Shown here piece by piece: positions 40,787 through 50,046 of a stretch of DNA of 64,000 nucleotides. The translations under genes and the position numbers were made by a program. This DNA comes from Dongia deserti (GTDB taxonomy: Bacteria; Pseudomonadota; Alphaproteobacteria; Dongiales; Dongiaceae): assembly GCF_003574735.1 (NCBI RefSeq), contig NZ_QORW01000005.1:248001-312000 (forward strand), read 5' to 3'. The stretch's first letter is position 1. Each line of letters opens with the position of its first letter. Under the pieces are notes generated by a model that saw nothing but the letters and a program-made list of their open reading frames with translations, was not told the origin of the DNA and did not search any database.

Positions 40787-42457
40787 CTACCGATCGCCCG
40801 CTTTCATCGCCTCGGGCTGCGCCTTGCGGCGGGCGAGGAGGTTGGTCAGCCAGTCGGGGTCCATCTCCGGCACGGAGGACAGCAGCAGCTCCGTGTAAGG
40901 TGGGTGCGGGGGCGAGAGCACTTGTGTCTTCGGCCCTTGCTGCACCACGCGGCCCTGGAACATCACCACGATCTCGTCCGAGATGGCGCGCACGGTCGCG
41001 ATGTCGTGGGTGATGAAGAGGTAGGAGACGCCCAGCTCCCGCTGCAGCCGCATGAGCAGCTGCAGGATGCCTTCCTGCACGATCTGGTCGAGCGCCGAGG
41101 TCACCTCGTCGCAAATGATGAGTTCCGGCTCCGCGGCGAGGGCGCGGGCGATGCAGATGCGCTGCTTCTGGCCGCCCGACAGCTCGCCGGGGAAGCGATC
41201 GACATAGCTGTCGTCCATCTCGATCAGCTTCATGAGCTCGCTGATACGCGCCTCTTTCTTGGCGCCGGTCAGGCCCCGATAGAACTCGATCGGCCTGCCG
41301 ATCACCTCATAGACCGTCTGGCGCGGATTGAGCGCGGTGTCCGGCATCTGGTAGATCATCTGGATGCGGCGTAGCGTGTCCGCATTGCGCTCCTTCAGTG
41401 CCCGCGGCAGCGCCTTGCCATTGAAGATGATCTGGCCTTCGATCGGTGGCAGCAGGCCGGTGATGACGCGCGCCAGCGTGGACTTTCCCGATCCGGACTC
41501 GCCCACCACCGCCACCGTGCGGCCGCGCGGCACCGTCACCGTCACGTCGCTCAGCACGCGCACGGCGTTGCCGTAGGCGGCGGTCACGTTCTTCACCTGC
41601 AGGATTGGCTCGCCGCCCGGCTGCTCCTGCTTGCCGAGCTTGCGCACCGACCAGAGCGACCTGGTGTATTCCTCGCGCGGGCTGGTCAGCATCTCGCGCG
41701 TCGGTGCCTCCTCTACCGACTTGCCGTAGCGCAGCACCTTGATACGGTCCGCCATCTGCGCCACCACCGCCAGATCGTGCGTGATGTAGATTGCGGCGGT
41801 GTGGAACTGCTCCACGATATCGCGGATCGCGGCCAGCACTTCGACCTGGGTCGTGACGTCGAGCGCCGTGGTCGGCTCGTCGAAGATGATGAGGTCGGGC
41901 CGGCAGGTCATCGCCATCGCCGTCATGGCGCGCTGCAGCTGGCCGCCCGAGACCTGGTGCGGATACCGGAAGCCGATCTCCTCGGGGTTCGGCAGACGCA
42001 GGCGGTGATAGAGCTCGATCGCGTCCTTCTCGGCCTCTGCTTTTGTGCGGAAGCCCTCACGCAGCTCCGCCTCGATGGTCTGCTCCAGCAGGCGATGGGC
42101 GGGATTAAAGGAGGCGGCGGCGCTTTGCGCTACATAAGCGATGCGGGTGCCGCGCAGTTTGCGACGCGTCTCGTCGCTCGCCGTCAGCAGGTCGATACCG
42201 TCGAAGACGACGCTGCCACCCGAAATACGACAGCCGCCCCGCGCATATCCCATGGCCGCAAGCCCGATGGTGGACTTGCCCGCTCCGGATTCGCCGATCA
42301 GGCCCAGGACCTCGCCACGCTTCAGTGTTAGATCGACGCCGCGCACAATCGGCTGCCAGACCTCGTCGCTCTCGCCTTCGATCTGCAAATTGCGGATCTC
42401 CAAGAGCACATCGCCCTTGGTGCGGGCGCCCCTCGATGACTTTGCGGTCTCGTTCAT
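40787..42457 (-). CDS. peptide ABC transporter, fused double ATPase (DppD-DppF type)
   Basis: 556 residues carrying two complete ABC domains. The first has Walker A GESGAGKSTIGLA and signature VSGGQLQRAM. The second has GESGSGKSTLARV and LSGGQKQRICIARALA. Each has a Walker B (LIIFDEPTTALD, LIICDEVTSALD). Fused oligopeptide ATPases of this kind power dipeptide, glutathione or opine uptake. Its start overlaps the stop of the upstream permease gene (ATGA), and it is the last gene of the five-gene transporter operon. Confidence 0.9.
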   Translation of the reverse strand: MNETAKSSRGARTKGDVLLEIRNLQIEGESDEVWQPIVRGVDLTLKRGEVLGLIGESGAGKSTIGLAAMGYARGGCRISGGSVVFDGIDLLTASDETRRKLRGTRIAYVAQSAAASFNPAHRLLEQTIEAELREGFRTKAEAEKDAIELYHRLRLPNPEEIGFRYPHQVSGGQLQRAMTAMAMTCRPDLIIFDEPTTALDVTTQVEVLAAIRDIVEQFHTAAIYITHDLAVVAQMADRIKVLRYGKSVEEAPTREMLTSPREEYTRSLWSVRKLGKQEQPGGEPILQVKNVTAAYGNAVRVLSDVTVTVPRGRTVAVVGESGSGKSTLARVITGLLPPIEGQIIFNGKALPRALKERNADTLRRIQMIYQMPDTALNPRQTVYEVIGRPIEFYRGLTGAKKEARISELMKLIEMDDSYVDRFPGELSGGQKQRICIARALAAEPELIICDEVTSALDQIVQEGILQLLMRLQRELGVSYLFITHDIATVRAISDEIVVMFQGRVVQQGPKTQVLSPPHPPYTELLLSSVPEMDPDWLTNLLARRKAQPEAMKAGDR

Positions 42458-43353
42458 TCGCGCAGCCCACTCGTCTTGTGCAGGAACCAGTCGACCACGA
42501 AATTCACCGCGACCGTGAGCAGCGCAATCGCGCCGGCAGGCAAAAGCGGCGTGACGTCCCCATACGTGATGAGAGCAGCATTGTCCCGCACCATCGAACC
42601 CCAGTCGGCCGTCGGCGGCTTGATGCCGAGTCCTAGGAAGGAGAGGGCGCTAATGGTGAGGAAAACGAAGCAGAACCGAAGCCCGAACTCTGCCACCAGC
42701 GGCGGCATGATGTTGGGCAGAATCTCGCGCCGCATGATCCAAGGCAGCTTCTCGCCGCGCAGCCGCGCTGCCTCGACATAGTCCATCACCACCACGCCCT
42801 GTGCGACGGATCGGCTCAGCCGGAACACGCGCGTGGAGTCTAGCACGGCAATGACGACGATCAGGTTCACGATCGAGGAACCGAGGATGGACAGCAGCAC
42901 CAGCGCGAAGATCAGCTGCGGAATGGACATGAGCACGTCGACCGCACGGCCCAGCACCTGGTCGAGCCAGCCGCCCGATATGGCCGCCATCAAGCCCAGC
43001 CCGCCGCCCAGCAGAAACGACAGCATGGTGGTCAGGAACGCGATACCGACCGTGTTGCGCGCGCCGTAGATAAGGCGCGAGAGCATGTCGCGACCAAGCT
43101 GGTCAGTGCCGAGAAGGAACTGTCCTCCCCAGGGCTCGAACGCGCCCCCCACGAGCTCGCTTTCCGGATAAGGCGCGAGCCAGGGGGCGCCAACCGCGAC
43201 GAACAGATACAGGCCGATGACGATCAACCCGAACCAAGCCGTTGGGGGTGCCTTGCGCAGAACGCGCCAGACGCGCGCACGCCTGCTGCGGCGGCCGGGC
43301 AGTGGCTGCGCCGCCGCCACAGGTCTATCGGAGGTGTGCGCGCTCTCGGTCAT
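42454..43353 (-). CDS. peptide ABC transporter permease (DppC type)
   Basis: 299 residues. A cytoplasmic N-terminus with the DppC lead-in PWLAPYPESELVGG and LLGTDQLGRDMLSRLIYGAR. Five to six membrane helices, and the EAA loop DYVEAARLRGEKLPWIMRRE that docks the ATPase. Overlaps both neighbours by 4 bases, showing tight operon organisation. Confidence 0.9.
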   Translation of the reverse strand: MTESAHTSDRPVAAAQPLPGRRSRRARVWRVLRKAPPTAWFGLIVIGLYLFVAVGAPWLAPYPESELVGGAFEPWGGQFLLGTDQLGRDMLSRLIYGARNTVGIAFLTTMLSFLLGGGLGLMAAISGGWLDQVLGRAVDVLMSIPQLIFALVLLSILGSSIVNLIVVIAVLDSTRVFRLSRSVAQGVVVMDYVEAARLRGEKLPWIMRREILPNIMPPLVAEFGLRFCFVFLTISALSFLGLGIKPPTADWGSMVRDNAALITYGDVTPLLPAGAIALLTVAVNFVVDWFLHKTSGLRE

Positions 43354-44327
43354 CGCGGATGCAGCAATCTCGGGTTGGAGACGATCGTGACGATGTCGGC
43401 AAGAAGGTTGAGCAGGATGTATGTCCCGGCGAATACAAGGGCACAGCCCTGCACGACCGGCAAATCGCGTTTCGATACCGCATCGACCATCAATTGCCCA
43501 ATACCGGGATAGGTGAACACCACCTCGACCACCACCACGCCCACCACCAGGTAGGCAAGGTTGAGCGCGATGACATTGGCGATCGGCGCCCAGGCATTCG
43601 GCAGCGCATGACGCAAGATGACCTGCATCGGTCTTGCGCCCTTCAGGCGACTCATCTCGATATACGGGCTGGCGAGTAGGTTGATGATAGCCGCGCGGGT
43701 CATCCGCATCATGTGCGCGACGATCACCAGCACAAGTGTAAGCGTGGGCAGCGCAATGGCGTGCAATCGGTCCAGGAACGGCATGTTCGGCGTTATGCTC
43801 GCCAGCGATACGAAAATCGGGAACTTGACCGCCAGGAACATGATCAGGATATAGGCCAGGAAGAATTCCGGCGACGAGATCGAGGTCAAGCTGACGACAT
43901 TGACTGCCCGGTCGAAGAAGCTGTTGCGGTAGAGCGCGGCCATGAAGCCGAGGAACAGGGAGAGAGGCACGGCGATCAACGCCGCGGCACCGGCGAGGAA
44001 GAGCGTGTTCAGCAGCCTAGGCCCAATCATCTCGGCGACCAGCCGGCGATGGCCGGCGAGGCTGCCCGCGCTCGCATACGACTCGCCGAAATCACCGCGC
44101 AGCACGCCGCTGATCCAATTGAAATAGCGCACGACCGGGGAGCGGTCGAGGCCGATTTCCCGCTGGAACGCAGCTACGGTCTCAGGCGTCGCCGACTGCC
44201 CCAGCACCGCTCTCGCGAAATCGCCGGGCAGCATTTCGATGGTGAGCGAAATGATGATGGACACCACGAACAGGGTCGCGATGCCCAGCCCCAAGCGCTG
44301 CAGAATCGTCCTCAGAACTGGATTCAT
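43350..44327 (-). CDS. peptide ABC transporter permease (DppB type)
   Basis: 325 residues. The DppB opening MNPVLRTILQRLGLGIATLF leads to the conserved MLPGDFARAVLGQSATPETV block, six helices and the EAA loop (EMSRLKGARPMQVILRHALP). Pairs with the DppC gene that overlaps its 3' end. A GC-rich inverted repeat lies between it and the binding-protein gene upstream. Confidence 0.9.
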   Translation of the reverse strand: MNPVLRTILQRLGLGIATLFVVSIIISLTIEMLPGDFARAVLGQSATPETVAAFQREIGLDRSPVVRYFNWISGVLRGDFGESYASAGSLAGHRRLVAEMIGPRLLNTLFLAGAAALIAVPLSLFLGFMAALYRNSFFDRAVNVVSLTSISSPEFFLAYILIMFLAVKFPIFVSLASITPNMPFLDRLHAIALPTLTLVLVIVAHMMRMTRAAIINLLASPYIEMSRLKGARPMQVILRHALPNAWAPIANVIALNLAYLVVGVVVVEVVFTYPGIGQLMVDAVSKRDLPVVQGCALVFAGTYILLNLLADIVTIVSNPRLLHPR

Positions 44328-44392
44328 TGCCTTGCTTCAGAGCCAAAATGTCCCTTCCCGAAGCCTCGTCCGGAAAGGTCGCCTTCACTGTA

Positions 44393-44424
44393 CCGGCCGG
44401 CTCGCACATTGGCAAACCGGCCGG
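44393..44424. repeat. intercistronic inverted repeat in the peptide transporter operon
   Basis: CCGGCCGG occurs at 44393-44400 and 44417-44424, 16 bases apart, between the permease start and the binding-protein stop. The hairpin may lower or protect distal expression, as is common between binding protein and permease genes. Confidence 0.4.
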
Positions 44425-44439
44425 CCACGTGACTGACCG

Positions 44440-46035
44440 CTATGCGAACCACCAGCGCTCGGCGATCTTGAAGCCGTCGCCTTCCCAGTTGCCCGCGATC
44501 TTGCCGTGCGCGAGCTTCTTGGAGGACGCATCGACGTAGTTGTTGAAGACGAGGACGATGGCACCGCCCTCGTCGTGCTGAATCTGCTGCATCTCCGCAT
44601 AGATGGCGGCGCGCTTCTTCTCGTCCGTCTCGGCTCGCCCCTGGATCAGCAACTCATTGAACCGTGGATGAGCAAAGTTCGTCTCGTTCCACGCGGCTCC
44701 CTTGGCGTAGGTCGTCGTGAACATCCAATCGCAGGTGGGGCGGCCGCCCCAGTAGCTGGCGCACCAGGGCTTCTTCAGCCACACATTGTCCCAGTAGCCG
44801 TCGTTCGGTTCGCGCACGACGTTGATATCAATGCCCGCTGCCTTGGCATGCTGCTGGTAGAGCACGGCGGCATCCACCGCGCCGTTGAACGCGGCATCCG
44901 CCACCGACAGATTGACCTTGAGGTTCTCCATTCCCGCCTTCTTCAGGTGGAACTTCGCCTTTTCCGGATCATAGGTGTGCTTCGGCTCGGGATCGATCGC
45001 GAACTTGACAGATGGAGCGATCGGATTGTCGTTGCCCGGCGCGGCGTGACCCAGGAAGACCTTGTCGACAATGTCCTGCCGATTGATCGCATATTTCAGC
45101 GCCGTCCGCACGTCTACATTGTCGAACGGTGCAGCGTCGACCAGCATTGGGAACGTATAGTGGCCGAGGCCGGTCACCTCGTCGATATTGACGTTGGGAT
45201 CACGCTTCAGCAGGTTCAGGGTCTTGAGATCCGCACGGCTGATCCAATGGAGCTGGCCGGCGGTCAGCGCCGCGGTGCGAGCCGTCACATCGGGGATCGT
45301 CAGGAACTCGACCTCGTCAAACCATGCCGTTTTATGATAGTTCGGGTTCCGGGTCAGATGCGCCCGGACGCCGGGTTCATATTCGCCATAGACATAGGCG
45401 CCGGTCCGCACGCCCGACTGCCAATCGGCCTTGCCGTCCTTCGCCGGCATGATCGGGATGTGATATTCGCTGGCGACGTAAGGGAAGTCCGCGTTCGCGC
45501 CCGTCAGCGTAAACACGACTTGGTCCTTTCCGTCGGCCTTGATCTCTTTGACATCGGCCAGCAGCGATTTGGCAGCCGACTTCGAGTCCGGGCCCATATG
45601 GTGCTGGAACGAAATGATGACGTCTTCGGGAGTCACGCCCTTGCCGTTATGGAAGGTGATGCCGTTGCGGATCTTGAAGACCCAGGTCGCCGCGTCGTCG
45701 CCGGGCTCGAAGGATTCGGCGACGTCCGGGTGGATATTGCCGTCCGCATCAACCTCCGTCAGGTTATTAGACATGGCGCCGGCGAACGGAATTTGCGTAG
45801 CGGTATCGGGGTAGCCGGCGGGATCGAGCGAATCCGTGGTTGCGCCGTGGGCAAGGCCGAACTTGGCGAATCCGCCTTTCTTGGGTTCGGCGCGCGCGGC
45901 TTTCACGAACATCGTTTCGGCGGCCCCGGCGGTGAGCCCGGCGGCAAGCGCCAACTGGACGAACTGGCGGCGCGAAACCTTCCCCCGGCCCACCAGTTTT
46001 TCAGCCAGCTTCAGTTTCTCCATGCTCTCAGACAT
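44440..46035 (-). CDS. peptide ABC transporter substrate-binding protein, copy 1
   Basis: 531 residues. A Tat-like signal (SRRQFVQLALAAGLTAGAAE) is preceded by the unusual 19-residue cytoplasmic lead MSESMEKLKLAEKLVGRGK. The mature part is a DppA/OppA-type family 5 protein (YPDTATQIPFAGAMSNNLTE, NGITFHNGKGVTPEDVIISF, DVRTALKYAINRQDIVDKVF, KPWCASYWGGRPTCDWMFTT). It is nearly collinear with the neighbouring copy, with about four of five residues identical by eye, so it is a tandem duplicate. Confidence 0.9.
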   Translation of the reverse strand: MSESMEKLKLAEKLVGRGKVSRRQFVQLALAAGLTAGAAETMFVKAARAEPKKGGFAKFGLAHGATTDSLDPAGYPDTATQIPFAGAMSNNLTEVDADGNIHPDVAESFEPGDDAATWVFKIRNGITFHNGKGVTPEDVIISFQHHMGPDSKSAAKSLLADVKEIKADGKDQVVFTLTGANADFPYVASEYHIPIMPAKDGKADWQSGVRTGAYVYGEYEPGVRAHLTRNPNYHKTAWFDEVEFLTIPDVTARTAALTAGQLHWISRADLKTLNLLKRDPNVNIDEVTGLGHYTFPMLVDAAPFDNVDVRTALKYAINRQDIVDKVFLGHAAPGNDNPIAPSVKFAIDPEPKHTYDPEKAKFHLKKAGMENLKVNLSVADAAFNGAVDAAVLYQQHAKAAGIDINVVREPNDGYWDNVWLKKPWCASYWGGRPTCDWMFTTTYAKGAAWNETNFAHPRFNELLIQGRAETDEKKRAAIYAEMQQIQHDEGGAIVLVFNNYVDASSKKLAHGKIAGNWEGDGFKIAERWWFA

Positions 46036-46110
46036 CGAAACTCCCCTCCTTCGAGTTGGGCCAAATCAATCCCGCCCGCTACCTGTGCGGGCCAACCATC
46101 CTCTAAAGGC

Positions 46111-46139
46111 ACGCTTCCCAGGTAACCACCGGGAAGCGT
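46111..46139. terminator. hairpin between the two binding-protein genes
   Basis: Perfect 9-bp stem ACGCTTCCC/GGGAAGCGT with an 11-base loop, no T-run. It may attenuate or stabilise the message between copy 2 and copy 1. Confidence 0.4.
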
Positions 46140-46197
46140 ACTTCATCGATCAGTGGCGCGGGGGCGGCCGCTCGCACGAGCACCGCCCTCGCAACTC

Positions 46198-47799
46198 TCA
46201 TGCGAACCACCAGCGTTCGGCCAGCTTGAGGCCGTCGCCTTCCCAGTTGCCGGCGATGGGGCCGTGCGCGATCTTCTTCGATGTCGCTTCGACATAGTTG
46301 TTGAACACGATCACCATGCCGCCGCCATCGTCGTGGTGCAGCTGCTGCATTTCCGCATAGATCGCGGCGCGCTTCTTGTCGTCGGTTTCCGAGCGGCCCT
46401 GCGCCAGCAACTCGTTAAACCGCGGATTGGACCAGTTGGTCTCGTTCCACGCCGCGCCGGCGGCATAGGCGGTCGAGAACATCCAGTCGCACGTGGGGCG
46501 GCCGCTCCAGTAGCTGGCACACCACGGCTTCTTCAGCCACACATTGTCCCAGTAGCCGTCGTTCGGCTCCCGCACGACATTGATGTCGATGCCGGCGGCC
46601 TTCGCATGCTGCTGGTAGAGAACGCCGGCATCTACAGCTCCGTTGAACGCCGCATCGGCCACCGACAGGTTGACCTTGAGGTTCTCCATGCCCGCCTTCT
46701 TCAGGTGGAACTTTGCCTTGTCCGGATCATAGGTATGCTTCGGCTCGGGATCGATCGCGAACTTCACGCCCTGCGCGATTGGGTTGTCGTTACCGGGCTT
46801 GGCATGGCCAAGGAAGATCTTGTCGACGATGTCCTGGCGATTCAGCGCGTATTTGAGCGCTGTGCGCACGTCGACATTGTCGAACGGCGCCTCGGTGACG
46901 CGCATCGGCAGGGTGTAATGACCGTAGCCGGTCACTTCCACGATATTGATATTGGGATTCCGCTTTAGCAGGTTGAGCGTCTTCAGGTCGGCGCGGCCGA
47001 TCCAATGCACGGTGCCGGCGGTCAGCGCCGCAGTGCGGGCTGTCACGTCGGCAATGGTGAGGAACTCGACATCGTCGAAGTAGGGCATGCCCTCCTTGTG
47101 GTAGTTCGGATTACGCGTCAGGTGCGCCCGGACGCCCGGTTCGTATTCGCCATAGACATACGGTCCAGTCCGGACGCCCGACTGCCAGTCGGCTTTCCCA
47201 TCCTTCGCCGGCATGATGACCATGTGGTACTCGCTGGCGACGTAGGGGAAGTCGGCACTGGGGGCCTTCAGATTGAAGACGACGGTCTCGGGACCGTCCG
47301 CTTTGATTTCAGCGATATCACCCAGCAGCGATTTGGCCGCTGACTTGGAACCCTCGCCCATATGATACTGGAACGAGGCGATCACGTCCTCCGGCGTCAC
47401 GTTCTTGCCGTTATGGAACGTGGAGCCCTTGCGCAGCTTGAAGACCCATGTCGAGGCGTCGTCGCCAGGCGCGAACGATTCTGCGAGGTCAGGCTTCACG
47501 TTGCCCGCGATATCCACTTCGGTCAGGCAGTTCGACATGCTGCCGGAGAATGGAATCTGCGTTCCGGTGTCCGGGTAACCGGCGGGATCGATGGTGTCGG
47601 TGGTTGCGCCGTGCGCCAAGCCGAACTTGGCCGAGCCGCCCCTCTTTGGCTCCGCACGTGCGGCCTTGGCGAACATGACCTCGCCCGCGGCAGCCGTGAA
47701 GCCGGCGGCCAGCGCCAACTGGACGAACTGGCGGCGCGAGACTTTCCCGCGGCCGACCAGCCTCTCGGCCAGCTTCAGTTTCTCCAGGCTCTCAGACAT
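46198..47799 (-). CDS. peptide ABC transporter substrate-binding protein, copy 2
   Basis: 533 residues, same layout as copy 1: lead MSESLEKLKLAERLVGRGK, Tat-like SRRQFVQLALAAGFTAAAGE, then a family 5 binding protein (YPDTGTQIPFSGSMSNCLTE, KGSTFHNGKNVTPEDVIASF). It differs by a two-residue insertion (HKEGMPYFDDV) and scattered changes in the ligand-facing regions. First gene of the operon. The 60 bases before it are also shared with copy 1, so the duplicated unit included the leader. Confidence 0.9.
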   Translation of the reverse strand: MSESLEKLKLAERLVGRGKVSRRQFVQLALAAGFTAAAGEVMFAKAARAEPKRGGSAKFGLAHGATTDTIDPAGYPDTGTQIPFSGSMSNCLTEVDIAGNVKPDLAESFAPGDDASTWVFKLRKGSTFHNGKNVTPEDVIASFQYHMGEGSKSAAKSLLGDIAEIKADGPETVVFNLKAPSADFPYVASEYHMVIMPAKDGKADWQSGVRTGPYVYGEYEPGVRAHLTRNPNYHKEGMPYFDDVEFLTIADVTARTAALTAGTVHWIGRADLKTLNLLKRNPNINIVEVTGYGHYTLPMRVTEAPFDNVDVRTALKYALNRQDIVDKIFLGHAKPGNDNPIAQGVKFAIDPEPKHTYDPDKAKFHLKKAGMENLKVNLSVADAAFNGAVDAGVLYQQHAKAAGIDINVVREPNDGYWDNVWLKKPWCASYWSGRPTCDWMFSTAYAAGAAWNETNWSNPRFNELLAQGRSETDDKKRAAIYAEMQQLHHDDGGGMVIVFNNYVEATSKKIAHGPIAGNWEGDGLKLAERWWFA

Positions 47800-48112
47800 T
47801 GATGCATCCCTCCTTCGAGTTGGGCGAAAACAATCCTGCCCGCGACCTTGCGCGGGTTGGCTGGGACTTCTTCATAGAGGCCAGGCCGGCGGTCGCTCCG
47901 CATCAGCTCGTGGGCCCTCCCTGCGTGTCAGTTCTTGTTTGTTTCCCGATGCGTGGCGCCTGATCTCACCCGCACGGGTTTAATCTGTACGCTGTCACTG
48001 GCCTGTGAGAGCGTCAATCTATCCCATCGGCTTTCCGGGTCTACTTCTTGACTTTTTCCGACCCATCTTCGCCTCGGCGCGCCTTTTTTGGTTGGTTGAC
48101 CGATTAAGTTTG
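47800..48112. other. leader and spacer of the peptide transporter operon
   Basis: The first 60 bases share CCCTCCTTCGAGTTGGGC and a CCCGCG/CGCGGG hairpin with the leader of copy 1 (46036-46100). The Shine-Dalgarno AAGGAGGG (minus strand) lies in this shared part. The rest up to the hydrolase stop has no coding frame of note; a clear promoter was not identified. Confidence 0.5.
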
Positions 48113-49048
48113 CTACGCCTCATCCCGGCGCAGCGCCTGGGCCATGCAGTGGATGCCGCCACCGGTCTTGGAGATCTCGCTCATGTCCATCTCCGCGACG
48201 GTGAAGCCGCGGGCCTTCAAGGCCTCGATCAGGGCGCGGCTGTGCTTGGGCGCGATCACCCGGTCCTTGCCCAGCGACATCACGTTGCAGCCAAGCGTTA
48301 CGGTGTCCTGGAACGGCACTGGGATGATCTCGATCTTCTTCGCCTTGAGCCAGGCAACGACATCCGGTGCCGTTGTCTCCAGGCACACCGCCGCGAGCTT
48401 CTCCGCGATCATGACCACCATCAGGTCGATATGGACGTAGAAGGGATCGAAATAGGTGGGCTTCACTTCCCATCCTTCCTTCTCGAACCAGCCCTTCACC
48501 TGCTGCACTGCTTCGTCCTGCGTGCGCTCACCGCCGCAGCCGATCAGCACGCACCCCGGCTCGATCACGTTGAAGTCGCCGCCTTCGAAGTGGCCGGCGG
48601 TGATCATGTCATAGATCGGGATTCCCATCGCCTGATAGGTCCGGATGGCGGCGAAGTTCTCGCCGCGGCGCCACCAGTTCGCCATGTTGGTGATCACAGC
48701 GCCATACGGCGTCATGAAGCTCGAATCTCGCGCATAGACCTGGTACGGCAGGTTCGGATCGATGTCATGGAAGTGCACCCGCACGCCGAAATGCTCGTAG
48801 GCGCCGATCAGCTCGGCATGCTGCTTCTTCGCGACCTCGATGTTGCACGGGGCCTCGCGCAGATATTTGCGCGACAGAGATGAGGTGGAGAGATGCTTGA
48901 TGTGATCCGCCTTGCCCAGCAACACGTCGGTCAGTACGCCATATTCCGACGTGCACCCCCAGTAGTTCATGACCGGCGTCCCGCCGCCCTCGACGCGGCG
49001 CTTCAGGCTGAAGGTCTCGGCGGCGGGAGTGGCAAGGGGTGCGTTCAT
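48113..49048 (-). CDS. amidinotransferase/dimethylargininase-family hydrolase
   Basis: 311 residues of the pentein fold. YARDSSFMTPYG carries the substrate Asp, GHFEGGDFNVIEPG the catalytic His-Glu/Asp segment, and GGGIHCMAQAL the nucleophilic Cys near the C-terminus. These fit N(omega),N(omega)-dimethylarginine dimethylaminohydrolase or arginine deiminase-like enzymes acting on guanidino groups. Placement between a peptide transporter and a LysR gene suggests use of imported arginine-containing compounds. Confidence 0.82.
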   Translation of the reverse strand: MNAPLATPAAETFSLKRRVEGGGTPVMNYWGCTSEYGVLTDVLLGKADHIKHLSTSSLSRKYLREAPCNIEVAKKQHAELIGAYEHFGVRVHFHDIDPNLPYQVYARDSSFMTPYGAVITNMANWWRRGENFAAIRTYQAMGIPIYDMITAGHFEGGDFNVIEPGCVLIGCGGERTQDEAVQQVKGWFEKEGWEVKPTYFDPFYVHIDLMVVMIAEKLAAVCLETTAPDVVAWLKAKKIEIIPVPFQDTVTLGCNVMSLGKDRVIAPKHSRALIEALKARGFTVAEMDMSEISKTGGGIHCMAQALRRDEA

Positions 49049-49123
49049 GGGCGTGCCTCCTGTCGTTTCCAGGCACTGTAGCGTGAACGCGATTTGCAGA
49101 AAATCGAATAGATTTCGCTGAAA

Positions 49124-49142
49124 TGGTGAGTTTTGTTCACCA
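49124..49142. promoter_or_regulatory. possible LysR site upstream of the hydrolase gene
   Basis: TGGTGA-GTTTTGT-TCACCA is a perfect 6-bp inverted repeat in the AT-rich 107-base gap between the lysR stop and the hydrolase start. LysR-type dimers bind such T-N11-A-like dyads. The adjacent LysR protein is the natural candidate. Confidence 0.4.
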
Positions 49143-49155
49143 GAACAGGATATTT

Positions 49156-50046
49156 TTAGTCCTGTGCACTCGCCTCGGCGAGCCGCGCGGTGATCCAGCC
49201 GCGGAACGCCTTCACCAGCGGCTGGCGCAGCCTCCCGCGCTCAGCCACCAGGTAATAGGAGTTGGGCGCGCGGATGGCGAGGCTGAACGGCCGCACTAGC
49301 CGGCCTGCGGAGAGCGCGCCACCGGCGATGATCGGATCCCCGATCGCGATGCCTTGACCCGCGAGCGCCGCGGCGATCACCAGATGCATGTCGGAGAACA
49401 CGATGCCCTGCGCCGGATCGACCTCGTCGGCGCCCGCCGCCGTCAGCCACTGTGTCCAGTCGCTGTGGTCGGCGAGATGCAGCAGCGTCACCTTGGCGAG
49501 GTCGTTGGGTTCGCCCAAACCCCCGCACTCATTGATCAAGGTGGGGGAGCAGACCGGCGTCTCATGCAAATTGGCGAGTAGCTCGTACCACTTGCCGCTC
49601 CATTCGCCGCGCCCGAAGGCGATGAAAATGTCGATATCAGGTGCGCTCACGTCGTCGAACCGTTTCGGTGTGACGACGCTGATGCGTGCTTGTGGATGCG
49701 CGTCCTGGAAGGCGCCAATCTCCGCGCAGAGCCAGAAGCTGGCAAAGCCGGGCGCGCAACTGATCACCAGCCGGCCGCTGAGCGCCGCATCGGCCGACTT
49801 GGCGCGTGCGTCGGACAGGGTCTGCAGCGCCTTTCGCACTTCGCGCGCATAGGATTCGCCCCGCGGCGTCAGCACGACGCCACGTCCGTCGCGCTCGATG
49901 AGGGCGAAGCCGAGCTCGCGCTCCAGGAAACGCAATTGATGGCTAATGGCGCTGCGCGTGATGTTGAGCTCGGCGGCAGCCCGCGTCACGCTCCCGAGCC
50001 GCGCGACGGCATCGAGAGCGCGGAGCGCGCTGGTGGATGGCAGCAT
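49156..50046 (-). CDS. LysR family regulator (GcvA type)
   Basis: 296 residues: winged helix (LRALDAVARLGSVTRAAAEL, ITRSAISHQLRFLERELGFA) and a periplasmic-binding-like effector domain. The lead MLPSTSALRALDAVARLGS and the ERDGRGVVLTPRGESYAREV wing are typical of GcvA-like members. It probably activates the downstream hydrolase gene. Its ATG is embedded in repeat copy C, with no ribosome site visible. Confidence 0.88.
   Translation of the reverse strand: MLPSTSALRALDAVARLGSVTRAAAELNITRSAISHQLRFLERELGFALIERDGRGVVLTPRGESYAREVRKALQTLSDARAKSADAALSGRLVISCAPGFASFWLCAEIGAFQDAHPQARISVVTPKRFDDVSAPDIDIFIAFGRGEWSGKWYELLANLHETPVCSPTLINECGGLGEPNDLAKVTLLHLADHSDWTQWLTAAGADEVDPAQGIVFSDMHLVIAAALAGQGIAIGDPIIAGGALSAGRLVRPFSLAIRAPNSYYLVAERGRLRQPLVKAFRGWITARLAEASAQD

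Noticed and set aside
44506-46125. 539-codon plus-strand frame opposite binding protein copy 1
   Set aside because: Antisense shadow produced by strong codon bias; a similar frame recurs opposite copy 2.
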